Assembly: GCF_030160295.1 (NCBI RefSeq)
Contig: NZ_BSOB01000008.1
Coordinates: 30,161-94,160 of the forward strand
Source of the DNA: Dyella acidisoli
Lineage (GTDB): Bacteria; Pseudomonadota; Gammaproteobacteria; Xanthomonadales; Rhodanobacteraceae
Reading direction: 5' to 3'
Length of the DNA stretch: 64,000 nucleotides
Below, piece by piece: positions 1 through 7,722 of this stretch (the stretch's first letter is position 1; every line of letters starts with the position of its first letter). Below the pieces are notes generated by a model that saw nothing but the letters and a program-made list of their open reading frames with translations, made no database searches and was not told the DNA's origin. A program made the position numbers and the translations under genes.

Positions 1-323
1 TTCGGTAAGCTTTGTATGAAGTCGTCAATCATGCGATTGAACGTCACTGGATCATCAAAAAACAGTGTGTGTCCATTCTCGTCGAACCGCTCAAATCGAA
101 CTTTGTCGGCAAGCTTTGCCTCCAGAAAATCCGCACTTGGCAGCAATGCTGGCTCATACGCGAAGAGCTTGGGGCGATTGATCTTGGTGAACGCTTTGGA
201 GAAATAGCCGAAGGAAGGTACTGGCGAATGTCTGCCTCCAACCCCAAGCAGACGATTCGCGCAAAGTCTGGTCGAGACTTCGGCTAAAGGGTCAATAAAT
301 GAAAGCCGTGGAATTACATTCAT
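1..323 (-). pseudogene. Alpha/beta-fold hydrolase, C-terminal remnant (runs off window start)
   Basis: Reading the minus strand from an ATG at 321-323 gives an open frame that leaves the window at base 1. It encodes residues such as RPKLFAYEPALLPSADF and ENGHTLFFDDPVTFNRMIDD, the typical C-terminal third of haloperoxidase/haloalkane-dehalogenase-like alpha/beta hydrolases, with the catalytic histidine in the NGHTLFF motif. The nucleophile elbow and lid expected upstream are absent: before 323 the frame runs into AT-rich low-complexity sequence. I therefore call it a 5'-truncated remnant, although the true 3' end lies outside the window. It is on the chromosomal side of the transposon end at 465. 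Family assignment is by motif resemblance only. Confidence 0.6.
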
Positions 324-385
324 TGGCTGTGCTGAAAAATAAAATAAGAAATTGATCTTGATGGATTTATTTGGAAAAAAAGAAT

Positions 386-444
386 CCCATAGTTTGTAAG
401 TGAGGGGTGTTCCCATAGTTTGTGAGGGGTGCACAAACTATGGG
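386..444. repeat. Repeat cluster: CCCATAGTTTGT, two direct copies plus one inverted copy
   Basis: CCCATAGTTTGT occurs at 386-397 and 412-423, both followed by a GAGGGGTG block. CACAAACTATGGG at 432-444 is the exact reverse complement of 412-424, giving a 13-bp hairpin with a 7-base loop. The cluster lies just outside the transposon left end. It could be a protein-binding site or the decayed end of another mobile element. No gene accompanies it, so function is unassigned. Confidence 0.6.
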
Positions 445-459
445 GGTATGGACACATGG

Positions 460-464
460 GCGGT
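460..464. repeat. Left copy of 5-bp target duplication (GCGGT)
   Basis: GCGGT lies immediately left of the terminal TGTCGGGA at 465. The same five bases occur at 31851-31855, immediately right of the other end. Tn7-like transposases make 5-bp duplications. Confidence 0.6.
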
Positions 465-628
465 TGTCGGGATCAGCAAATTTTGTCGCTTCGCATAAAT
501 TATTGAAAACAATAAATTAATTTACTAATACCCCTACGGGATGTGTCGGTCGGCGACGGGGTTAAGTGTTTTTTGTCGGCTAGCGACACGGTCACGTGAT
601 GTTTCTGTCGCTTAGCGACAGGGTTGGC
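465..628. repeat. Tn7-like left end with spaced TnsB-type sites
   Basis: TGTCG units start at 465, 484, 544, 574 and 606. Those at 574 and 606 are palindromic (TGTCG-N5-CGACA). A very AT-rich stretch (about 495-533) separates the outer pair from the inner three. A 20-mer at 553-572, GCGACGGGGTTAAGTGTTTT, recurs with one mismatch at 31800-31819 in the other end, in the same strand orientation. Spacing of roughly 19, 60, 30 and 32 bp resembles the dispersed sites of the Tn7 left end. Confidence 0.7.
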
Positions 629-817
629 TGACGCAGCCTAACGCGGCCAGCGATACAGTGAGTTTCAATTGCACCGTGGTCACGGTGCTCTCTACCACCG
701 CGACGGGATTGGTGATGACGATGCCGAGTGGTGCCACCATGGGCCGATCAGCTCGACCGAAGACGGCCAGCAGTGCCACCCTGTTGTCATTGATGAGAAG
801 TCTGTACTCGATTCAAG
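629..817. other. Non-coding stretch between left end and first cargo gene
   Basis: I see no convincing gene here. Short open stretches exist on both strands but lack start signals and family resemblance. The downstream edge is the 3' end of the peptidase-like gene. Confidence 0.5.
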
Positions 818-1495
818 TCACTTGAGATCATGCTCAAGAGGCGTACTGTGAGCGTAAAAGTCTATGTTGTTCGGCCACGCATCGGTATGGTCCTGAAACG
901 ATTGACTGATAAGAAGGTCAGGGCTGTTCACATGTCCGGCCGCGCAAACGTGCGGCTCTCGTTTGGCGGCACTGGTCAATGGATCGTGTCTGTTTGGAGG
1001 GCTATCTCGTTGAACCAAAGGTCGCAAGATCGCTATGTGACCGGGCAACGCTATCGGTTGGCCTGTTTTGTCATCAATGGCAGGGCGTTGAGCGTAGGAT
1101 GCTAAAACCAATTTACCCTTGTTGGTGGCTTCCTGCGCCAACTTAATAACGCCTACGTCGCCGCTTCGCCCAATACGCAGCCATCCCGCCGCGCTCGCTG
1201 CTTCACCCTGATAGCGTTGATAACCTCTTAACCAATGATCTTGAGCGCTGGCAAGCAATAATTCGTCGTGAAATGGAGGTCGCAGAACGTAGATGCCAAG
1301 TCGCAAACAGGCCGCTGCGACGAAAGTGCTGCAATGCGTATAGTGCGCACGACCAACATCTGGAGGAGCATTTTGTTGACCAGTCTCCCAGACGATGTGA
1401 TGGCCTTTTAGCCAATAGCGATCGACTTGAAGTCCATCAAGAAACTCAACCAATCTTTCGGCACCTGCCGAAGCGTAATCCTGCGGTGCGGCCAT
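818..1495 (-). CDS. Papain-like/NlpC-P60-type cysteine amidase, putative
   Basis: A 225-residue protein with no signal peptide or membrane segment. A cysteine in THCSTFVAAACLRLG at about residue 55 and a histidine in LPGHIAILRP at about residue 151 have the order and local context of the Cys-His pair of NlpC/P60 or CHAP-like amidases and peptidases, which cleave peptidoglycan peptides or isopeptide bonds. It is 22 bp downstream of the DUF4430 gene on the same strand, so the two are probably co-transcribed. Substrate is unknown. A cytosolic toxin, an effector or a processing enzyme for its neighbour are all possible. Assignment rests on motif pattern alone. Confidence 0.5.
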   Translation of the reverse strand: MAAPQDYASAGAERLVEFLDGLQVDRYWLKGHHIVWETGQQNAPPDVGRAHYTHCSTFVAAACLRLGIYVLRPPFHDELLLASAQDHWLRGYQRYQGEAASAAGWLRIGRSGDVGVIKLAQEATNKGKLVLASYAQRPAIDDKTGQPIALPGHIAILRPLVQRDSPPNRHDPLTSAAKREPHVCAAGHVNSPDLLISQSFQDHTDAWPNNIDFYAHSTPLEHDLK

Positions 1496-1517
1496 ACATC
1501 CGTCCTCTATATGTCGA

Positions 1518-1904
1518 TTAGAGCGGCCTGGTTTTGAGCGGCAGAGAGACGGCTGCCTGAGCGCTCATATCGGTGTATTTCCATTCGACTAATGACGACC
1601 GCTTGCTAGGGTCTTCTTTGATTATTGCTTCGCTGGCGCCGACTAAAGATTCTTTACCATCCACAAAGAGTAACCAGTAGTGGTTTGGCTGATCACCATC
1701 GGATAATCCGTCAATGCTGTCGATCTGTGCCCCATAGATCGATCGATATTCCACCCGGAAAGCAAAATTTTTCGTGTTAAGCGCTTCGCCGATTATCATT
1801 GCCTGGAGCGCAGTCATCCCTGCGTACCAAGGAATTCCCGATAGGATCAGCGATGGTGGCTGCGTCTGATCGGCGTAAATATTGATCTCAACTGTATAGC
1901 CCAT
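1518..1904 (-). CDS. DUF4430-like beta-grasp domain protein
   Basis: A 128-residue protein with the DUF4430 (transcobalamin-like beta-grasp) pattern: an N-terminal strand, MTALQAMIIG around residue 30, IDSIDGLSDG, then YWLLFVDGKESLVGAS and a final VEWKYTDM. DUF4430 domains usually sit on exported or surface proteins, but this one lacks a signal peptide and stands alone, which is unusual. The next gene downstream encodes a Cys-His peptidase-like protein, so this could be its substrate, inhibitor or immunity partner; that is inference. A palindrome at 1937-1955 lies 33 bp upstream of the start and may be its operator. Confidence 0.65.
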   Translation of the reverse strand: MGYTVEINIYADQTQPPSLILSGIPWYAGMTALQAMIIGEALNTKNFAFRVEYRSIYGAQIDSIDGLSDGDQPNHYWLLFVDGKESLVGASEAIIKEDPSKRSSLVEWKYTDMSAQAAVSLPLKTRPL

Positions 1905-1936
1905 AAAATCCCCCTATTCATGATGTCTGCACCACG

Positions 1937-1955
1937 CATGTCATGTAATGACATG
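1937..1955. promoter_or_regulatory. Palindromic operator candidate upstream of DUF4430/peptidase pair
   Basis: CATGTCAT-GTA-ATGACATG is a perfect 8-bp inverted repeat with a 3-bp spacer, 33 bp upstream of the DUF4430 start. The regulator that would bind it is not identified. Confidence 0.45.
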
Positions 1956-2307
1956 AACCAATAGCGGACGCTTATGAGCCCGGTAGCCATCTCCTTGTAC
2001 TGCTAACAGGATGGGTTGAGCAGGTTAACCTAATTCATCAAGGCAACTGGGCTTAGCAATCACAATCATAGCAATAGCTATCTGCTTTTTTGAGAAAGAA
2101 AGCTTGTGCCGGCTGCAGCAAGGAGCTATGCGTGCTTGTGAAATCTTTGTGACGACCTGATGGGGGGACTAAATTCGTTGTGATAGCTGCAAGAAGCGAG
2201 GTGGCGCTATCGGACTCGCCCGCGCGAGCGGCGGTGGGAAGCATCGGACTTCGACAAAAGAAAGGCCCTTCGATCCCCGGCCTGTGTGCCGCTGGCGCCA
2301 TTGCGTT
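1956..2307. other. Intergenic region without a supportable gene
   Basis: An 82-codon open frame exists on the minus strand (2053-2301), but its composition and lack of ribosome binding site make it unlikely to be coding. The region probably holds the promoter of the leftward DUF4430/peptidase pair and the terminator of the ribbon-helix-helix gene. Confidence 0.45.
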
Positions 2308-2532
2308 TCATTTTGCTTTTGTCGCTTTGCGACCAGGTTTGAGGTAGGTCGGCCGGTTCGATGCTGCTAAGAGGTCGTCATCGCTCAGATGCTCTAGCTG
2401 AGCGATCGCTGCTCGGATTACCTCGCTGCGATTACGGAGCACACCCTGGCGACCGAGTCGCTGCCTTGCGTTCTCGATGGCTTTTATTTCCTGGTCAGTA
2501 AGACAAAAACTCAATCTAGGCAGCTGTTCCAT
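2308..2532 (-). CDS. Ribbon-helix-helix (CopG-like) DNA-binding protein
   Basis: A 74-residue protein starting at the ATG at 2532. A TTG three codons further upstream is also in frame, but it would lie inside the palindrome. The pattern PRLSFCLTDQEIKAIENARQ followed by RNRSEVIRAAIAQLEHL fits a ribbon-helix-helix fold: an N-terminal strand and two helices, with the conserved SEVIR helix start. The C-terminus is basic (KPGRKATKAK). Such proteins are usually dimeric repressors or antitoxins. It is divergent from the ATPase/subtilase pair, with a perfect palindrome between them, so it probably controls itself and perhaps that pair. Confidence 0.7.
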   Translation of the reverse strand: MEQLPRLSFCLTDQEIKAIENARQRLGRQGVLRNRSEVIRAAIAQLEHLSDDDLLAASNRPTYLKPGRKATKAK

Positions 2533-2536
2533 ATAT

Positions 2537-2568
2537 ATCAATCATATCATTAAAATGATATGATTGAT
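2537..2568. promoter_or_regulatory. 32-bp palindromic operator between RHH gene and ietA
   Basis: ATCAATCATATCATT at 2537-2551 is exactly repeated in inverted form at 2554-2568, with two bases between. It begins five bases upstream of the RHH start codon, the classic position of an autoregulatory operator for a dimeric RHH protein. It is about 115 bp upstream of ietA. Confidence 0.65.
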
Positions 2569-2681
2569 ACGCGATCGCAGCCCTTGCGCCTCGTACGGCC
2601 TAAAAGCTCCTTCGATAGTTCGACCCTTCGTAGACAGGACGGCAGAGCTAGGCGAATATTCCTCAGTCCCGGACAACGATC

Positions 2682-3650
2682 ATGTCGCGAGCAGACCTTT
2701 TAGTTAACTTGGTTAAAGCTGGCAGCGAAGGCGACCAGCGGTTACTCCGTACCACGGTGGAAGCTATGGCTGCCGAGGAACGTGCCAAACATCATCATCA
2801 GCTGGCTGACCGCCTCGTTCAAAATCTCGGGGGTGACAAGCCACGCCCGCGCGCTCCTGAAGTGGTGCGTTCTTATGATGGCGGTCACGGCGGGCTCCTC
2901 TTTGAGATTGAGCCGCGGCGCACGCTTGATGCCTTGCTCCTTAACAACAGCGTCCGAACCGCATGCCGCGAGCTTGTTGAGGAGCAGCAAAGAAGCGATC
3001 TGCTCCGGTCCTATGGATTGGAGCCTCGGCATCGCGTGCTTCTTTCCGGGCCGCCGGGCAACGGCAAAACATCATTGGCCGAGGCATTGGCGTCAGAGCT
3101 AATGGCGCCCTTATTTGTAGTCCGCTATGAAGCCGTCATCGGCAGCTTCCTAGGGGAAACGAGCAGCCGCTTGAAGCGCTTATTCGATTTTGTACGTACG
3201 CATCAATGTGTATTGTTCTTCGATGAATTCGATACGCTCGGCAAGGAGCGTGGTGATACGCATGAAACGGGCGAAATCAAGCGCGTTGTGAGTTCGCTTC
3301 TTTTGCAGATCGACGCTCTGCCTAGCCATGTTGTTGTCGTCACTGCCACCAATCACGCCGAGTTACTCGATCGGGCCGTTTGGCGCCGTTTCCAGCTGCG
3401 TTTGGACATGCCAGCGCCGACTGAGGCCCAGAAAGAAGTCTGGTTTGTTGAGTTGCAAAAAAAACTCAAGGCACCGTTGGGGGTTGCGCCTAAAACGTTG
3501 GCTGCAAAGTTGCCCGCCACCAGTTTTTCGGACCTCGAACAATTTTGCGAAGATATTCAGCGGCGCTACGTATTGGCGTTGCCAGGCGCCGATCTGAAGA
3601 AGATCGTTGCTGAGCGTCTAAAACAATGGCAGGTTCGATTTACGATGTAA
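2682..3650 (+). CDS. ietA: AAA+ ATPase of IetAS-type defence pair
   Basis: A 322-residue single-domain AAA+ ATPase. Walker A is GPPGNGKT at residues 123-130, Walker B is LFFDEFD around 178-184, sensor 1 lies in TATNH near 221-225, and arginine-finger candidates lie in RAVWRRF near 231-237. An N-terminal helical segment precedes the ATPase. The next gene, 29 bp downstream, encodes a subtilisin-like protease. ATPase plus subtilase is the composition of IetAS, first described as a plasmid incompatibility/stability locus in Agrobacterium and later as an anti-phage system. The ATPase may restrain or activate the protease. The start has only a weak ribosome binding site. Confidence 0.75.
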   Translation: MSRADLLVNLVKAGSEGDQRLLRTTVEAMAAEERAKHHHQLADRLVQNLGGDKPRPRAPEVVRSYDGGHGGLLFEIEPRRTLDALLLNNSVRTACRELVEEQQRSDLLRSYGLEPRHRVLLSGPPGNGKTSLAEALASELMAPLFVVRYEAVIGSFLGETSSRLKRLFDFVRTHQCVLFFDEFDTLGKERGDTHETGEIKRVVSSLLLQIDALPSHVVVVTATNHAELLDRAVWRRFQLRLDMPAPTEAQKEVWFVELQKKLKAPLGVAPKTLAAKLPATSFSDLEQFCEDIQRRYVLALPGADLKKIVAERLKQWQVRFTM

Positions 3651-3679
3651 CAATCCATTGAATGTCTTAGGGGATAAGG

Positions 3680-6271
3680 ATGCCTGAAGGACAGCTACCC
3701 CTTCTAATTTTTCCCGTTCGTGCCAGGGGCGAACGAAATAACATGGGAGGAGGTGGTGGACGGATCCATGTCCCCGATATCGCTCGTCAGCGTGAGCGCA
3801 TTGCTCCTCAGTTGGCCGTTCTTCAAGGTGCCTTCGAGGCCCGCCGATTGCAGCTACAAGACGCTGGGCCGCTTGAAAATCCTGAGTTAGTACTCGTCCT
3901 TGAAGTCGTAGGGACAATCCAACACTTTGCCAGGGCAGTGGCAGGCATCCAAGGACTGGAATGGCTGTATGAATTTGCCCAGGATCGGATTTCTCCGGAC
4001 GATGATTTTCATGAACAGGACAGACAAGACAAGCTTCTAACTGGCCGCCTTTACCTGCTTGGGACGAATCAACAAGCACTCAATCAGCTACTTGCTCTTT
4101 GGGATCGCTATCAACGTAATCCGGCCGCGCCTTTTGATACAGGTCTCGCGCCATTTAAGCATTTGTTCTCTCATCTCCGTGCTATACGCCCTTGGAGCAC
4201 AGAAGATCGCGTAGGCGTGGATATTCGAGATTACTGGCTAAGTGAAATCGAGAGCGGTAAACCAATTATCCGGTTCGAGATCGAGATTTGGTATCACGCA
4301 TCCGCCGCTAGGAACGACGCCGCACGAGCGGAAATTGCGACCCTGATTGAACAGCAGGGTGGCGACGTTATCAGTCACGCGGTAATCGATGGAATCGCTT
4401 ACCACGGACTTTTGGTCGATTTACCGATCGAGGCAGTGCGCGCCATCTTGGAGGGTGGCGTGCCGCAGCTACTGCTATCCGATCGCATCATGTTTTTCCG
4501 GCCCCGGGGACAATCGGTTACCGAAAGCGCTCGGGAAGAACACGTGGTTCAAGGCCAGGCACACGCCGCTGCGTCCGATGCGCCGCCGATCGTGGGCCTG
4601 CTCGACGGACTTCCGATGGCCAATCATGCACTGTTGGCGGGACGTCTGACTATCGACGACCCGGATGGTTGGGAGGCGGGTTACGAGGCAAAAGATCGCG
4701 TTCATGGCACGGCCATGGCATCACTGATTTTGCACGGGGATTTGGACGAAGCGGGTCCAACCCTTCATCGACGACTTTACGTTCGCCCCGTCATGCGCCC
4801 AGATCCGGACGATGGGTACCATCGCCGCAGAAGGGAAAGCACGCCCAATGACGTGCTGCTTATAGACCTCATGCATCGCGCCGTCCGGCGGATGTTCGAA
4901 GGAGAGGGTAACACTGGCCCGGTCGCTCCTACGGTCAAGATAATCAACCTATCGCTCGGAGATCCTCACCGCATCTTTGCGAATGAAATGTCGCCATGGG
5001 CCCGCCTAATCGACTGGCTGTCGTATCAGTACTCCGTGCTCTTCATCGTCAGCGCCGGCAATGATCCTTCTGATGTAACGTTGGCAACACCGCGTGATTC
5101 GCTGGTCAACATGTCGCCACCCGAGCGAACGGCGATGGCTTTGTCGGCCCTCGTGCAGGACGGCATTTCTAGACGCTTGATGGCACCGGCCGAGTCCATG
5201 AATGCTCTGACGGTGGGGGCATTGCATATGGATGCGTCCAATCCAAACGTACCGCAGAATCGATTCGATCTTTTTGAATATGGCGGCATCAGTCCGATTT
5301 CACGTGTGGGGCTCGGGTATCGAAGGGCTGTGAAGCCGGACATCCTAATGTCAGGAGGTCGTTGCCTTTATCAAGAGCAGCTCGTGGGGCAGCCCGATGT
5401 CACTATCTTGCGAGTGCTCGATGCTGGGTACGCGCCTGGCCACAAGGTGGCCATTTCCCCAGATGGCGGCGGAGATCTGAATCTCAGCACCTATACACGG
5501 GGAACGAGCAACGCTGCGGCTCTCGCCACGCGAGCGGCTGCGCAAGCATACGACATGCTTGAAGAACTTCGTGCGCAGGAGCCGAATGCTCCGGGGCATG
5601 AATATGATGCAGTCGTGCTCAAGGCGTTGCTCGTGCATGGCGCCTCATGGGGAGAGTTGTCCGATAATCTGTTGCGCCCTCGTCCAGACCTGGCAGCGAT
5701 TCCTAATGGAATCACTCGACATCACGCTCAAAAGGACTTTCTGACGACATGGCTCGGATATGGGCCGGCTAACATTGAACGTGCTATCGGTTGCACTCAG
5801 CAGCGTGCCACCTTACTTGGTGTGGGAACGCTGGCCGCTGATAAAGCCATGGAGTTTTCTGCGCCACTTCCAACGAGCCTTGCAGGTCGAGTTGTCTGGC
5901 GTCGGGTTACAGTCACGCTCGCATGGTTGACACCGACTCATCCTACGCATCAAGCATATCGTCGAGCGAAGCTGTGGGCTTCGGGCGTTGGTGCGGAGCT
6001 AAGAGTCAACCGAACTAATAGTGTTAGTGACAAAGCCGCTCTGCGAGGCACGGTTCAGCACGAAGTGTTCGAGGGGGCTGATGCGGTGGTCTTCGTGGAA
6101 GGCGATGCATTCGCCTGCAAGGTCAATTGCGCACGGGATGCAGGGAGCTGGCAAGGTGGCGTTCGCTTTGCGATCTGCGTCTCCCTCGAAGTGGCTGTCG
6201 ATTCTGGGATTGCAGTGTATGAAGAGATACGTGAGCGTCTTGCACCACCTGTTCCAATTCAGCCGGGTTAA
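3680..6271 (+). CDS. ietS: Subtilisin-like (S8) protease of IetAS-type defence pair
   Basis: An 863-residue cytosolic subtilase without a signal peptide. The catalytic triad is visible: Asp in IVGLLDGLP (about residue 309), His in VHGTAMASLI (about 343) and Ser in RGTSNAAALATR (about 608). An N-terminal domain of about 300 residues and a C-terminal beta-rich region flank the protease core. A clear ribosome binding site (GGGGATAAGG) precedes the ATG. It is co-oriented with ietA at a 29-bp gap. By family knowledge, the pair forms an abortive-type defence in which protease activity is licensed by the ATPase. The trigger and substrate are unknown. Confidence 0.75.
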   Translation: MPEGQLPLLIFPVRARGERNNMGGGGGRIHVPDIARQRERIAPQLAVLQGAFEARRLQLQDAGPLENPELVLVLEVVGTIQHFARAVAGIQGLEWLYEFAQDRISPDDDFHEQDRQDKLLTGRLYLLGTNQQALNQLLALWDRYQRNPAAPFDTGLAPFKHLFSHLRAIRPWSTEDRVGVDIRDYWLSEIESGKPIIRFEIEIWYHASAARNDAARAEIATLIEQQGGDVISHAVIDGIAYHGLLVDLPIEAVRAILEGGVPQLLLSDRIMFFRPRGQSVTESAREEHVVQGQAHAAASDAPPIVGLLDGLPMANHALLAGRLTIDDPDGWEAGYEAKDRVHGTAMASLILHGDLDEAGPTLHRRLYVRPVMRPDPDDGYHRRRRESTPNDVLLIDLMHRAVRRMFEGEGNTGPVAPTVKIINLSLGDPHRIFANEMSPWARLIDWLSYQYSVLFIVSAGNDPSDVTLATPRDSLVNMSPPERTAMALSALVQDGISRRLMAPAESMNALTVGALHMDASNPNVPQNRFDLFEYGGISPISRVGLGYRRAVKPDILMSGGRCLYQEQLVGQPDVTILRVLDAGYAPGHKVAISPDGGGDLNLSTYTRGTSNAAALATRAAAQAYDMLEELRAQEPNAPGHEYDAVVLKALLVHGASWGELSDNLLRPRPDLAAIPNGITRHHAQKDFLTTWLGYGPANIERAIGCTQQRATLLGVGTLAADKAMEFSAPLPTSLAGRVVWRRVTVTLAWLTPTHPTHQAYRRAKLWASGVGAELRVNRTNSVSDKAALRGTVQHEVFEGADAVVFVEGDAFACKVNCARDAGSWQGGVRFAICVSLEVAVDSGIAVYEEIRERLAPPVPIQPG

Positions 6272-6308
6272 TGTCCTTTTTGATGCGATGAGCCTAACAA
6301 ATCATGTA

Positions 6309-6318
6309 TGGACTCCTC
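6309..6318. repeat. IS1111-type subterminal inverted repeat, left
   Basis: TGGACTCCTC matches in inverse the repeat at 7713-7722. Confidence 0.75.
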
Positions 6319-6552
6319 ATGCAACTAGCCCGATTTGCTGTGGCGGTTGATGTCGGGTGAATGGATCGGTTGCAGTCGTGTATTCGGCCTTGGGGTGAAC
6401 GCATCGCGTTCGGGCCATCATGGAATCCGCGAATCGAAAGCCAATCGTTCGAAGCGGCCTCGCAGGCCAGAAGAGTTATCGGCTTGGTTCGATTCGGGAC
6501 CGACGCATTCGCCATGACATAGATCGCTGTGGCAACTCGGGGATGAGAAGGT
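6319..6552 (-). ncRNA. Putative bridge/seek RNA region of the IS element
   Basis: This 234-bp non-coding segment lies between the transposase stop codon and the downstream inverted repeat. In IS1111-group elements this is where the guide RNA (bridge RNA or seekRNA) that pairs with donor and target DNA is encoded. I did not fold it or identify its guide loops; the assignment is from position. Confidence 0.4.
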
Positions 6553-7635
6553 TTAGTCGGTCATGTATATGTCTTCGCGGGTCTGGAGTGGTCGTACGCT
6601 GCAGTAATCGCTATCGAATGCAGCGTGATGATGTTCCATCGCCCACATGCGGCGGGCCATTTTGTTGGCCATGGCGACGGCCGCTTTGTTGTGACCCTGC
6701 CGCGCCTGCAAGGCCAGCGCCCACGCCTGTAGATGGTTGAGCGGTTGATCCTTTCGCTGCCGCACCTGCGCGGCACGCAAGGCGGCGCGTGCGCCATGGA
6801 TCAACAGCAAACGCAGATAGCCGTCGCCGCGTTTGCTCATGGCACCCAGGTGTCGCTGCGCGCCGGAAGAATGTTCGCGAGGCGTCAGGCCCAGCCACGC
6901 AGCGAAGTGGCGGCCACTGCGGAACCGATCCAGCGGACCCACGCTGGCGCATAACGCGGTGGCAGTCAGCAGACCGATGCCCGGCACACTCTGATAGCGC
7001 TGGCTGGTCGGATCGCGTTGGGCAAACGCCTCCAACTGTTGTTCGATCGCGGTCATGTCCGTGTGTAAGTTCGCCAGGCGATCCAGCAAGTTACCCAGCG
7101 TATGGCGCAAGGCCATCGGCAAATCGTTATCGCCGTCTTCGAGGAACGTCAGCACCGTAGGGCGCACCTTGCTTGCACCCAGCGGGATGACCAGACCGAA
7201 TTCACGCAACACGCCACGCAACAGATTGATCGTAGAGGTGTGCTGTGCTTTCAGTCGTTCGCGAATCCGATGCAGTGCTTGGATGCCCTGCTGCTCGGGC
7301 GACTTGATCGGTACAGGATTGATCTGTGCGCAACGATCCGCCTCGAGTATCCCAGCCACATCCGTGCGGTCCGTCTTGTTGCGCCGCACGTACGGACGCA
7401 CGTCGCGAGCAGGGAGAAGGCATACCGTGTGCCCCTGTCCGGTAAATCGGCGCGCCCAGTAGTGGGCGCTGCTGCAGGCCTCCATCACCACCCGCAGCGG
7501 TCCGCGGTTATCCAGCGCATGGGCGAAGGTGCGGCGCGTCAGGCGCTTGCGCTCCACAATACGGTGCTCGGCGTCGGCAAACGCCAGCTCGAACACGTCC
7601 TTTGCCAGATCAATAGCGACAGTCGTAGCATGCAT
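6553..7635 (-). CDS. IS110-family DEDD transposase
   Basis: A 360-residue transposase with a RuvC-like N-terminal domain: Asp in VAIDLAKDVF near residue 9, Glu in VVMEACS near 51, Asp residues in KTDRTD near 87-90. The C-terminal Tnp_20 domain has SVPGIGLLTATAL and FAAWLGLTPREHSSG. Length and both domains look intact. The enzyme acts with an RNA guide on circular intermediates. The start codon follows a strong Shine-Dalgarno (GAGAGGAG), which can pair with the upstream inverted repeat. It inserted between ietS and the membrane-protein gene without breaking either. Confidence 0.9.
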   Translation of the reverse strand: MHATTVAIDLAKDVFELAFADAEHRIVERKRLTRRTFAHALDNRGPLRVVMEACSSAHYWARRFTGQGHTVCLLPARDVRPYVRRNKTDRTDVAGILEADRCAQINPVPIKSPEQQGIQALHRIRERLKAQHTSTINLLRGVLREFGLVIPLGASKVRPTVLTFLEDGDNDLPMALRHTLGNLLDRLANLHTDMTAIEQQLEAFAQRDPTSQRYQSVPGIGLLTATALCASVGPLDRFRSGRHFAAWLGLTPREHSSGAQRHLGAMSKRGDGYLRLLLIHGARAALRAAQVRQRKDQPLNHLQAWALALQARQGHNKAAVAMANKMARRMWAMEHHHAAFDSDYCSVRPLQTREDIYMTD

Positions 7636-7638
7636 GGC

Positions 7639-7722
7639 GGACTCCTCTCGTGATCCCGTCGACTGAACGGTAACGACTCAGTCTGGCTCATCGAAGCCGC
7701 GTGGCGACGCGGGAGGAGTCCA
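7639..7722 (-). promoter_or_regulatory. Hairpin pairing IS terminal repeat with transposase Shine-Dalgarno
   Basis: On the minus strand GGACTCCTC of the terminal repeat (7713-7721) is exactly complementary to GAGGAGTCC (7639-7647), which contains the AGGAG ribosome binding site of the transposase. A transcript entering from outside the element would fold the two together with about a 65-base loop and hide the site. A promoter starting inside would escape this. Confidence 0.55.
7713..7722. repeat. IS1111-type subterminal inverted repeat, right
   Basis: GAGGAGTCCA is the inverse of 6309-6318. It is also complementary to the transposase ribosome-binding region. Confidence 0.75.

Noticed and set aside
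386..625. Iteron-like repeats next to AT-rich DNA as a plasmid replication origin
   Set aside because: The TGTCG units from 465 onward match the right end of the transposon in sequence and spacing, and no Rep gene is present, so transposon ends explain them better.
669..851. 60-codon plus-strand open frame overlapping the peptidase 3' end
   Set aside because: Composition and lack of start signal argue against coding; it overlaps a better gene on the other strand.
2053..2301. 82-codon minus-strand open frame
   Set aside because: No ribosome binding site, no family resemblance, odd Cys/Ser-rich ending; likely fortuitous.
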